Assembly: GCF_047663525.1 (NCBI RefSeq)
Contig: NC_092602.1
Span: forward strand, 5,835,501-5,899,500
Length of the DNA: 64,000 nt
Source of the DNA: Anas platyrhynchos
Lineage: Eukaryota; Chordata; Aves; Anseriformes; Anatidae
Direction of reading: 5' to 3'
Every line of letters starts with the position of its first letter. Position 1 is the stretch's first letter. Positions 11,901-24,300 of this stretch are shown here, one piece after another. The position numbers and the translations under genes were made by a program. The notes below the pieces were generated by a model, which worked only from the letters and a program-made list of their open reading frames with translations, ran no database searches and was not told the DNA's origin.

Positions 11901-12483
11901 AGGGAACCAGCCTCTTCCTTGGTTGTTCCCAACATTCACCACAATGGCAGAAGGCATGATGCCTGTTGTTACTCTCATGAAATAAGAACCAAATCTATGG
12001 TGCTTCCCAAGTATAAACAAGAGCAGGAACAGACTCCAGATCCTGCTTTAATCCTGATTTGCTTCACTTTTGTAGTTCTAAATGGGATGTTTGATGTGAA
12101 CCAAGGGTTAACTTTTGGAGACTTTCATCTATTAGTTGCTGGGTCAAGCAAGCTTTGCTAGAGAAACAGCTTACCAGCACTTTATAGCTAGCATTCACTG
12201 TACATAAATGGAATTACTTAATAGAGGGTATGTATTTGTCAAAGCCTTACATTTTCTGGTATAATTGCTATTCTTGAATGCCTCCATTTTTTGAAAAGGG
12301 GTGTTTTTATCCTTTTTAAAATACCTGATTTAACCCTGGTTGATGTTTGTACTAGAAAAGAAAGCATGCTGTATACTCCCCTAGTGCTGTTCATACTGCA
12401 TCGCAACAGCTGTGTGAGGTGGTGGGGGGTTTCTGTACCTTCCTCATGGGTAGGAAACCAGCACAGTTCCTCTCTTTCTCTCT

Positions 12484-12505
12484 CCTTTTTTTTTTTTTTT
12501 TTTTC
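12484..12505. repeat. Poly-T simple repeat
   Basis: A T-run preceded by a CTCTCT stretch in intergenic DNA. Confidence 0.85.
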
Positions 12506-15500
12506 AGCAGCCAAGAAGTCATTGATTTTGATTAGCTTCACAGTTGTGCCTCGGTGAAGACTGGGGAGTGCTCTCTAAATGAAAAAAAAGACCTCATCTT
12601 AGGTTTCAGCAGACGGTGCGTGTGCAAGCCAGAGGAGGAGGTTATGAGATCATAGTCTATATAGAACACTGCATAATGTGGCTGTGAGGAAAGTCTTTAT
12701 TAATTTTTAAAGCAGCACTCCACCAAGATAGCTCCTATCACATATTGGAATTTCATATTTCAAGTTAAAAAAGCAGTACAGCATGGACCACTAATCAGTT
12801 CCTCTCCCCTGACTGTTAAAGAAGTCACTTGGCCAAATTAATTCTAGGCTATCACCACTGTCTGATTACAGACAGCTGCGTTACACCCAGGACAGAATTT
12901 AGTCTATTGATTCCAGATTCCTTCTTAGAATTATTTTCTGTAGGTAAGAAAATATGGAATGGGACCAGTTCTACCCCTTATGTTGTACAAGAACAGCAAT
13001 GCCTCCTAGGACAAGCATTACCCAATAAAAACATAGAGCAAATCACCCAAATCAATGAGTTGCTAGTGATGAGGAATGAGAAACCCATCATGCTTCTGTT
13101 TTAGAGCATGTAGGCATGCAGAAATTATCCTAATTTAGCTAAGCCCATTACTAAAGCAATTTACTAAAATCAGAAACACTTGTTAAATCAGTTTAATCTG
13201 ATTTGTGAATTTGTTTTTTTTTTTTCTATACCATGCTAAAATTATAACTTCAGTGCAAAAGCAGAAGCTGTATCTTCTGCTGGAAATGATTAGAAGCAGA
13301 TTTAGTTAAACTGGTGCAGATTCTATATCCACAAACACCTTGGCACCAGGCACTTTCCCTGCTGCCTCGTAAGATGAAACAATTTGTTCGATGCTGCTAT
13401 TGCCATTAGCCCTTGGAGGTTGAACAGGCAGAGGAGAATCTCCCTCTGGGAGGCAGTGGAGAAAAGGGAAGCAAAACCAAAGGGGATCCTTTCTGAAATT
13501 TTGCCGTACCATGTACAAAATGGCTAACAGTGAGGACAGGATAACACATCTACCTTAATATGTATTTTTCATTTTTCTACAAATGGTTTTGAGAAAACAG
13601 CTGCCCATAATCGTAGCAGAAGCCTGGGTGTATGTAACAAACTACCTGTGGCTCCAAATGAAACCCACATTTTTTGTAGGCACACCAAAACTTCCTGGTT
13701 ATATTCTACCTCCACAACTGGTTGAACAATACCTTAACAACTGTTCTTAGAGCAAATTTGATTTTGAATCCAAGCTTCAAAACTCAGCCTCATTCTCTGC
13801 CTCAGTGTAACACTGTGAAAGTTCACTGCTTTCTGTATGCTGAGTTAAAATTGTTCCTCTCTCTCTGTACAACAGGTTAGGAGACACTGGCCACATGAAC
13901 TCAAAATCCAAAAACCTAGGGAAGTCTAAATAAGGTAGGACTTGATCTTAGGAAAACACTAGTCTGAGTGGAGGAGAGGAATCCTCACATGATGCTTCTA
14001 CCTTGCTCTTCTAATTCCATGCTGGTCTGAATGTGCAAGACATTTTAATTCAAAGGGCTATCTTTGCTCACAGTACAGCTTTATTCCTGTGCCTGGCATA
14101 AGACACTTCTGTGCTTCTTCCCTCTGCCTATCCTACTGGCTTGAACCACATTCCACCTGCATAAAAAGAATCTCCATCAGTATGTACTCCAAATGCACTC
14201 CCAAATTTGGGTCTTCCAAACAACAGCTCTGCCCTTAGCAGTTTTGGGAAAAAGCTGACTGTTCCAAAGGTACAGAATTTGCATTCCCCATCTGCAAGAT
14301 AAATTCAAAACTACAAAATTGAAAAAAAAAGGTGAATATTTTTTCTGACAATATTTATTTGAAAACAAGAGTGAATTTTCACTTAACTCCAATCACGCTT
14401 CTTCAGCGTTCACTCTGCATAAATACTTGAGTACTTGAATTTCACAAGTTTTTAAATATTTAAAGGAAGTGACTTTGGAGCTTGACAAATATTCACTGAA
14501 AGCTTCTGGGTATTGAACTGTCAATCTCCATGCATTATTGGTTACAGATGCCACCTAACTACAATGGGATTTAGTTTTCATGGATATTCACAGCATAAAC
14601 TTTCCAAACAATTTGAAAACTGCAGTTTATTGCAAGAAGAAATCTCCCCATCACCTTAAATCCTTAGGACATCTGAAAAAATTCCAGTCTGCTCCCAGAT
14701 GCATTTCTAACAGAATAAAATTGATGAAATGCAGTGAATACACAATTCCTTGCACATTACTGATTTAGTACTATTTGGATGTAAACTCTTGCAGAGTCAC
14801 TGTGCAAGTTTCCACCCTCATAAAAGCAAGAGCAAAGCCTATGCTTACTGTTGATACAAATCCACAAAGTCTCCTGTTTATAGTTGGATGTGGCTTCTCT
14901 TTTGTAAAAGGAATTTCATATGTTGAGACTCTTTGTACATATTTATAATGACTTTATTAAAAAAAAGAAAAACTACTGTTAAATGGCAAAAAAGGCTCCG
15001 GCTTTTATTTTCCACTCTAAAATTTGACAGAATAATTTCCTTTCACAACCCTGTCTTCCCATGGAAATCAACAGAAGTTTCTCATCAGTTGTCACCCCTG
15101 TACATCTTAACGTCATATGTCATGTTTTAGGAGGGTAGAATTATCCTGCCCGACAAAACCATCACCGTAACTTAGCTGAGGAGGGAGAGTTTGGCAGACT
15201 GCTGACCCCACAGAGCTGTCATTTCCACAGTGTCCAGGCCCCAAAATAGGGACAGAAGGATGTTGTTTTAATTTAACAGCTACATAATAGTGGCTTATAG
15301 TGAATTCTTCAATTTTGTGGGACTTAGATTTGATCTTTGTTGAACTTCCACCAGAATAAATATCCACAGCATAAAGTTTCACCTTACATTTAACACTAAT
15401 TAATCTTAATAGAGAGGTGGAGTTCTTGATGGTCCACAGAGTCTCAGGCACTCATGCCCTCTCAGATACAGGCTCTTCCCAGACTGAAGGCCTCACATAC

Positions 15501-18165
15501 AGATCACAGTGCTCCATTTTGTCACTGATACAGCGCACTAAATAGCAACAGAAGCCTTCTGTCTGAAAGGTTAGCCAAACAGCAGCTTTCCTGAGTTTCT
15601 GTTGTATTAAGAAAATGGGGCCCTGCAATGAGTTACATGCACACAGGTGTCAGATACCACTGAAACAAGTCACCAGAGGAGCCAGCCATCTGTATGGGAA
15701 CCAGAATGCTGCTTTATGATAGAGGGGAAAGCAAAAATCAAGAATCTCTGAGATGAAGAAAATGAAAAGCAGTAGAAGTTCTTCAAAAAATTGTGGTGCC
15801 AGTGCAGGGATTCTTACATGGGTACCACAAGCATGCAAGGTACAGGGCAATTCTTCCCCTGTGTATTAGTATCATGTCTTACCACAAGATCTTTTCCGAG
15901 TCCTTGGGCTGTAGCAAAGGGTTTGAAGTATGTGACAGTCCTCTCTTACTCAGATTGCTGACTGGGAAAAAGTGGCCAATAAAGAAAAAATATAAAAAAA
16001 GAGAAGGACTATAAGAATGGCAAAACATATTCCCCATGTGTTCTTGTTGATTACCTTCCTTCTTTATCACTAAACTAAAATAAATAAATAAATAATGTTG
16101 AACCAGTGCTACAAATGCTACTTGTAGTTTTAGGCTCATACTGACCTTTTCATACTCTCTCCAAATACATTTTCCAGGAGCATTTAGAAAAACATCAGAA
16201 TTAGAGGTAGCTTTTCAAACATTTCAAAAGCAGACACTACCAACCTTTTAATTAATTGGCATAGCACTGAGAACTGAAGCCGAAGACTTTCATATTAAAT
16301 TAGTCTGCTGGCAGACACAGGAATTTTCCCTTTTCCCGGTGAATATACCAGACTATCATGCAGAACAACATTTTTATGCCCACTGAAAACCTCACTTTCT
16401 TCCTTCCCGAACTCTCTTTCTCCATCCCAGAATGTCTATTACCACTGGAGACAGCCACTGGATTCCTTGGCTCAGTTCTCCACTGTCATGGGATCCATTT
16501 GACAAGAATCAAATTGCTTTGTTATGAAAAGTAAAGCTATTCCTTCTCTATTTCCCTGTATCTCTCAGACCAGATTTGGACTATCTTCCCCGCTCAGGCT
16601 CTGCCTCTCATCATTTCTCCTCTAGCCATACTTAACTATTATTTCCAAAGAAATGTTGAGCCTTAATCCTGTTACCATTAGCTCCTGTTTGCTTTAATTC
16701 TTCTCCCTGTGGAGTTTCACGGCAGGAGGGGAAGGCAGTCGGTATGCACACACAGGCTCATTTCCCCCAGGTACAGTTCTTCCTGATTATCCACTCAAGT
16801 GGGATTGTAACCTTACGGCCATTTCCATAGCAATGAGCACTGGAAGATGCCACAGTTGCCTAATGAGGCACTTTCTCTGGGCATGCAGCAAAAAGCAGAG
16901 GTTGTTTAGTGATGGAGAAAGCTCCAGCAAAGGAACAGCAACTCAATTTGCATGCAAGTGCTCCTGCAGCACCCTCAGTAGAGATGGAAATTGCAGCAAT
17001 CTCTTCTTTCTCAGCTACCAAGTATGTTAATTCTCCTGTTAACAATACAAGGCATCTCCTCAAAGAGCTTTTTCTGAAGAGGAGGTGTTACAATCAAGTC
17101 TCCACCTCACAGGTGGATTATCCAGCTTGTGTATAAACCAGGCTGGCTCCTGAAGCAATGCAGCTGCTTCTGTATAATTCTGCCCTCCAGCTACTAAGTC
17201 TCACTAAATCCTGTCTCTCCAGGGGGCCCTGTATCCTGGTGCCCCAGCCTTTCTGGTAGCAACAGCGCTATGTGGCCTCAGTGCTGCATGAGTACACTTC
17301 TGGTTTTGGACCCACACAGGTTCTGGATGCTGAGGGGTGCTGGATTTTAAAGCCAGTAAGCCTTGCCCCAAGTGGCTATACTGAGATACTTTAAGTTGTG
17401 AGATGGTCTTGCTTAGGACCTTAACTTCTCACATAGTCCAATCAACCAACTTTAATCTCTCCTTGCCTCCCACGGTTCTCCCCAGATGCTAGGAAATCAG
17501 AAAGTCTGATCATGAAAATTAAAGAGGAAAAACACTCCCAAGAAAAGCAAGTGTCAATTCCAGCGTCACTAGCATGGTCTTTTCATGAAGGTGACAACAC
17601 ACAATTTGTGGAATTAATATAAAAACAGGGCTGTTGAGAAATTACATTTCTCCAACCCCCAAATAATCTTTGGGCATGCAATTCTGAAGTGGTATTTTGG
17701 AAGAGTTCTGAACAGGTAATGTAGCAGCAACTGTGTAATTCTATGAAGCTACAGATACAGGGAAGTTAGAGACATTTAATGTGAAAAATCTCACCCATGG
17801 TTTGAGCCAGAGAACAACAGCCTTTTTCTAGTACACCAGGTTATACACGTGCAGTGGTGAATTGACAGTACACTCTCCTTATACATGCAGTATTTACATA
17901 CACTAAAAGGACAGAAAAAAAGGAAACACACCAAGCAGTTTATAACCGTGTAAGTTCAGGAAAAAACCCTGGCTGTAGCTTAGCCATGGAGGTTGCCACA
18001 ACACAAAACACATCTCACTTGCCTTTGAGGGTAAAACTTCTGGCTAGTAACAATTGTTGTTCATTGGTTCTTGGAGAAACAGAGCTGGAAGAAACACTAG
18101 GCAATAAAACAGGGGCATAGGATCAGCAGATTTCTGTCTCTTCCTTCTCTCCACGTGTCAGTCCA

Positions 18166-18171
18166 TTTATT
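18166..18171 (-). terminator. RNFT2: Candidate poly(A) signal close to RNFT2 stop
   Basis: AATAAA on the minus strand only about 15 bases past the TAA stop. If used, the 3' UTR would be very short. A longer 3' UTR using a site further left is equally possible. Confidence 0.3.
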
Positions 18172-18185
18172 GGTATGTGTTGGTT

Positions 18186-18320
18186 TTAATACACCTGGAA
18201 ATGAGCAGAGGTGGTGCCATCTTTCCAGCAACGCAGGGTTTCTACTGTGACAGAACGACAAAGCGGACAGGTCTTCTCCCTGTCAAACCAGAGGCAGAGG
18301 CATTCTTCACAAAACACATG
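18186..18320 (-). CDS. RNFT2: RNFT2 coding exon 9 (RING second half and C-terminus)
   Basis: Residues 393-436. It begins right after a CTCCACAG acceptor with HVFCEECLCLW and contains TCPLC, supplying the RING His and last four Cys. It ends at TAA (18186-18188). The exon boundary splits the RING motif, as in related genes. Confidence 0.93.
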   Translation of the reverse strand, partial: HVFCEECLCLWFDREKTCPLCRSVTVETLRCWKDGTTSAHFQVY

Positions 18321-21300
18321 CTGTGGAGACAAAAGGGCAACATCATGATGCAGGCAGGAGGTCCAGTCTTGTCACTAAGCAGCATGCACACTCCACAGCA
18401 CAGCCGTGGGACCACGGAACCATTCAGGTTCACATGGACAGTGCAGCCAACTAGCAATACTCAAGTGATATGAAAAATAAAGCCCAGCATTATTAATACA
18501 TCAGTTTGCCAAAGCTAATGAGATATTACTCTGTTTCTTAGTATATCAATAGAAAGAAACACTAAAAAAAAGCCTCGAATATTTGGGCTAATGAAGTAAC
18601 TGAGAGCAGAAACAGGTTTTCTTTCTAACTTTTCTTTACCCTGTTTCAACCCGCAGATCCCTGGGTTATTTTACAAGTCAAACAACTTATGGCATTTGTT
18701 TCTGCTCATGTCACCCAGTCCCAGTCGGTAGCTTCCATAGTCCCAATTTCCCCTTCTCTATAAGAGTCAGTTTTTGCCCCTCATCTTCTCCCATTTCCAT
18801 CCTGAGCCACGACAGGATTCTCCCTCCAGCCTACCATGGATTTGAAACAGAGATAAGGAGGGATTGCTGTCCAGGACACAACCTCAGCTAGACCCAGACT
18901 GGAAGAGCAGGAAGGGGGAAGGGATTTCTAGAAGCAGTAAGAAGCTCAGACCTCCTCAACACATGTGGAGTCAGCAGAAATATTGCTCATCAAAATCTCA
19001 GCTCTGACAAGCACATGCAAAAGTGGCTTCCTCTGGGGCTTACAGCTTGATAACATCTGCACAGATGTTCACAGGAATAGTAAGAGGCATGCTTGATGCA
19101 TAGGTGACCTACTTGATTGATTCTGAACTCCCTCTTGCAAAGGATGAGAATGCTAGAGCTCTTCAAACAAGGGCTCTAAAGTTTTATTTTGACATCACAA
19201 GAGAGCAGGTGACTCCATCAAGGTTTTCCCGCACATACCCACACCTCACCTGGAGACGATCTGCAGGATGCAGAATTTCAACCCCAACAGGCGAGAGAAA
19301 ACCTTGGGGAAGCACCAGCGATCTCACCACTAGGTAATGCCTTCAGCTGGCCTCTGACAGATGACCAAAACACGTCAGCGTGGTGTGTTCACAGTGTTTT
19401 AACAACACCGGGTTAGGACTGCTGCATTACTCAGAGCATGACATTCTTAAGCTTTAGGTTTTTCCAGTGTTTACCAAATGAGAACAATTCCCACGTACTG
19501 GCAGGGGTGACCAACTTCTATAGGCAAAACTACTTGTATTCCTGGCCAGGTGTTCAGACACCACAGTTACACAGTGCTGCACCAGTATTAATGCTCCCTA
19601 TCAGGCTCATTCTGGATCTGTTCCCCTCTCAGAGCTCTTGCTCATAATTCAGCTGGCCTATTGACTAGCCAGTCTCCCCAAGGGTCAGATAAAAATGTCT
19701 TGCATTCCAGAGCCAAGGTCTGGACTGCCAACTGGCAGTCCCTGGACTACAAGGCTGATCTTTTCCATCTCAACTGCTATAATCAGACCCTACAGAGTGG
19801 AGTTCATATGGCTCAGCTCTCATGAATCACTGGCTATCTGGAAGAGGGCGATAAATATCCACTAGGGCCTAGACCAAGACCCAGCAAGAGCTTTTAGAAT
19901 TACCTAGGCTAACTGTGCCTAGAAATGCCAACAGGGGAACCTGACGGGGGAAGCTTGGGGTCTTACCTGGCACATAAGGATCAAAGGTTCCCTGAACTCT
20001 GCTTGGCAAATGGCACAGATGTCACCTGCCTCACTGCACTGCTGGCTGGTGGCACGAACTCCATAGGTCTGTTAGGAAGAAGGGGAAAAAAAGCCATTGT
20101 CAAGAGGTTTGAAGATAACCTGGTTTGTGTCTGAGAATACACACAGATCATGTTTTTCATACACAGATATGTATGTGTATGTACAGAGAAGGGAGATTTA
20201 GGGATCAGCATGCAGAACACAGGGAAACTGCAGTTGTGTGTGTTCTCTGTCTTGTTACCCCCTCGAGCTGACTCCATCTTTTAGTGTTTCCACTTACGGA
20301 GCAATGATAATGAAATTTAATGAGCTCAACAGGGAGCTGAAAGGATTAATTCAGCATCATTTGCAGAGGTGTTTAGATAGTGGGAGGTATTATTATTAGC
20401 AAGTTAGACAATAGAAGAAAGAATAACAGCAGCAGCACCCACACGCTTCCCTCTTTTCTTCTTAAATACTGTAAAGTAAATGTTGCTTCTCCTACTGTAA
20501 CAATAATAGGGGAAATGGAAACATGCTGAGGAAGAATGACCAGCCCAAACCCCCAGAATAAGCAAGGCAAACTCTAACAGACTCGTATGATGTTATGTTC
20601 TCTTCCTATACAGTCTGTGGTTTTACCATTGTAAAATACAAATCACAGTGTTTCACTGCAACAGATCTGAATGTCAGTGCCAGGCAATGTAGCATCTCTT
20701 TTAATGGCACTGCACATCAGGCATTATGTACATTTATTTAAAATCCTTCTCACACTCTGCAGCTCAAAGTTTTGCCAGTGCATGTGGCTTTCATGTCAAC
20801 GTATTAATCCATATTACACAAGGCTTCCAATCAGACTAGGAAGGCCAGACTTGCAACAACCTATTTACCATAGCTAGGACAGGGCAGATATCAGAAAAAG
20901 TTCCTAACACCCCTGACAGGAGATACCAGCTTATCGAGCCATGGGACAAGAAGTTATTTTATGCTATGATCCTGATACGCTGAACAATTTTCAACTCCAT
21001 CATTCATTAGTAACGTGGTTTCACCTAGGAAACTGTTCTGTGAAACCTATGGCTACTTACCTGTGGGGTGCAAAGGACTTTCAGTGCCTTCCGGACACTT
21101 CCCACACGACCACAGATGTCAAAAGACTGCAATAAAGACGTTAAATTTTAGATATTTTTCACAAAACACGTGTATGTGTGCATACAGTTCAGAAACTCAG
21201 GACACACGTGGCAGAGTTTCTGCAAATGGATTCTCAGTGGGAACAAAGATCCTCAATAACAATGGTGCCAAAAATATTTCATGGTGATTGTGAAATATAT

Positions 21301-24300
21301 AGTAAAGGTGAATCGATGGTGCAGCAAGGTAGCCAACAAAAAACCTCTGGCAAAAACGGGTTGCAAATCAGTAACTTTAAAGTACAAAAAAGAGATTATG
21401 GGGTAGTGGTGGGGTAAATTGCCCACCCTCCCTAGGTATGAAAGGGCTAAAATGGACCCATTCCCACCCTGAGTCCCTGAGAAGTCCAGAAATAAGGCTA
21501 GAGGACATTGTGGTTATCCTGAGAGTGAGGGAAGGAGAGGCTACCTCTTTACATGGAAGAAGTAAGAAATTGCTTTCCACAGCCTCTGGGGAGAAGGAGG
21601 ATTTCCAGGGCTGTGAGGCTCTGCCACACACTTTGATACTTCAGGGCCCAGATGATATTAAGAGAGAAGGAGTGGGAATTGCCCGTCCTGCTGCAGGGAC
21701 AGATTTAGTGATTAAATACTACCAAGAGAAGAAAAGCCTGAGGAATGTGAAGCAGGAAGGAGGCTGGCTTGCTCCCATCTGCCTAAAGAGTGAGGAACTT
21801 TAAATGCCTGGAAGGGAACGAGTTACCAGCACCTTGGTGCTTGCACACAGCCAAAGATGGGGACAGCACCAGGTCCTTCTCCTTCCCCCTCCCTCCACTG
21901 CCCAGCAAACATGATGTAACTGCATCTGGAGAGCAGTGCTCCTCATTACAGACTAAAAGCAGTTCAGAGAAGGGCAGAAAATGAGCCTGCAGAAAATGAT
22001 TTCTGAAAAGAGACTGAAATACATAAATATTTACAGCTTGGCGAAGCAATACCAAAGCGTGGGGAAAAGATGATAAACTTCCTCCAAATATCTGGGGGCT
22101 CAGCAAGAGAGCAGACACGCAGCATCCTTAAAGTGAGGACAGAGTAATACTACTAAAAGGGAAAACGGCTTGGAAACCTAATCCAATTTGCCATCTTCCC
22201 TGTCTGCTGGCAGGATGCAGAGAGAAAGATACTATGAACTAGACAAGATAGAAAGAAATGATTGGGCAAAGAACAGCCCTGCATTAGTTGGGAAAAGGGC
22301 CAGATGACATAACGGGACCTTTCCATTTCTAACCTGAGTGAGGAGCAGCCTGGAGGGCAGGGGAAGACGCGGTGCAGAATACACAGAGTTGTAGTGGACT
22401 TACAGTACAGAGGCACCAAAATGCCTGGGGTTGGCTTTCTATTTTTTTTTCTAGCATGATTAAGTGGGCTCACTGCAGGGAATGCCAATGAGATCATCGT
22501 GCAATAGACGTGGAATCAAATGAAGGCACCAATAATGCTTCCAGTCAGCATGTAAAAGGCTCCCAGGGTCCTTCCAGTAATGCTTCCAGTCAGCAACTAG
22601 CACTTGAGGCTGCCGACTGCTACAGACTTTTTATCTTCTAACACGGGCAGGGATCAGCTCTCTCCCACAGTACAGTTCACAGCTTTTTCTGGTTGCTTTG
22701 CTTATAACAGGACTTTTAACACCTTTCCCCTGGTTCTGATATCTCTGATTCTCCCAGCCCATTCCCCCCCTTCAACTTTATTTCCCCTGGACTTTCCTGT
22801 ACCCCCCTAAATGCACGTTTCACTAGTTCCTTTAACATCCCTTTATCTCCCCATGCACTGAAGACTACATTGCATCAGTTGTCTTTCTAGCAATAGGACT
22901 GCAACAGCTGGGTTCAGTGCCTGCTCTCTTGTCAATGGAAGAGCTACTGTAGAATTAATTGCCATCACCCCCCTTCTAACTATGCTGAAGAGCATGTGTC
23001 TGAGGTAGGGTTCAACTCACAGCCTGAACAAAGCAAACACCTACTGTTACCCCACTCAGTCATTTTCTCCCCATCATTACCACTCCTATCCTCAGTCAAA
23101 GGCTTCTGTCCAGGACAGGGAAGTATAAGACCTGGATGCCCCTACTTACGAACATCTGGGATTTCTTTGCCGAAATCAGAATTTCACGCCAGAGACACCA
23201 AGACAGCTCCCACCAGCTGCACTATACGCAATCTTCGGAAAGCCAAGTCTGCTCTTTGTGTGGGGAGAGGGGACGCAGCCCTAGCTAAGCCCTGGATGTT
23301 TGCCAGAAGCACAGAAGGTCTAAGTGCCAAATTGGCTTCTGTGGTTTTTCTAATGTGGTTTGTGGCTTTGCTAATGTGGACTCCTTTGGGTATATTTTCT
23401 ATGTCTCAGGCAAGGAATTAGACCTGCAGCTCTTGTGATAGTAGATGGGGTGCTCATACCTAGTATTTCATGACCTGCTTTGGAAGAGTGAGCTCCCGTT
23501 ACTCCTGCTTTTCTCTCTCTCACTTCCAAGCAAAGTCTCCAACAGGGACAGGTCTAACCCTAACCCAAACACAGCTGTGCTGCCAAGTTACTGCTACACA
23601 CCAGCATAGGACAGTAATATTCCTAGACAATATAGAAAGCACCAAACCAATCCATACAGGACTGCTTGTACCTGTGCATAAGGGTCCTGAGTGCATTAAT
23701 ATGCCTTCATGGTTCTGATGAACTTCACCTGGGGTCTCCACCCCACATACCCTGCCCATGGGCTCAGGAGCTCTATTTAAGCTCAGCTCTGTAACTTCAG
23801 TTTCTCTTTAAGCTGTGCTATAGGAATGTTAATTTCCAGTTTAGCTGTAAGTGTATTTACCTACAGGTTCTAATTATCTTGGCTTATCAACCCATAGAGT
23901 AGCTTCCAACTTTGACCATGGGCTTGTCTCATTACTATGGCTACACGAGGCAGTCATGAGACTATGTCTGACCCTGGTTGCCTTCCTCTGATCATGGCCT
24001 GTGGATTAACTTCCTGCTATCTTGTACCTGCTTCACTGCAAACTATTTACCTGAAGGTTTGGGCTCTTCAGCCCTGGCCAGTGAGGCCATTGTCCTGCCA
24101 CCTGTGTTCTGCTCAGCTCCCTTTCTCCCAGGGAGCAGCTGGCCCTCCACTGCTCCTTAGCACTATGGTGACTTCTCCAGAAGCAACAGACAGCACATAG
24201 AACTGCAGGTAAGCATCCCTTCTGCAGGTGTTCCTTCCTTTTCACAAGAAAGAATGACAGAAAGATCACCTGAAGTCTGCCCTTGATTTGTGATCTGCCT

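Larger units (their letters stand above)
4131..18165. other. Intergenic region between HRK and RNFT2
   Basis: About 14 kb between two convergent genes with no recognised coding exon. All open frames are short and lack family resemblance. Visible content: a T-run near 5651-5680, two ancient-repeat fragments (about 6755-6905 and 8850-8990), a CTGT run near 7665-7690, a T-run near 12486-12504, and otherwise AT-moderate unique sequence. The RNFT2 3' UTR may extend into the right end. Confidence 0.6.

Noticed and set aside
21438-21803. 121-residue plus-strand frame inside RNFT2 intron 6
   Set aside because: No recognisable family, no splice or promoter context, antisense to the gene. Treated as chance.
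23562-23577. Telomere-like CTAACCCTAACCC
   Set aside because: Barely two units; too short to be an interstitial telomeric array.
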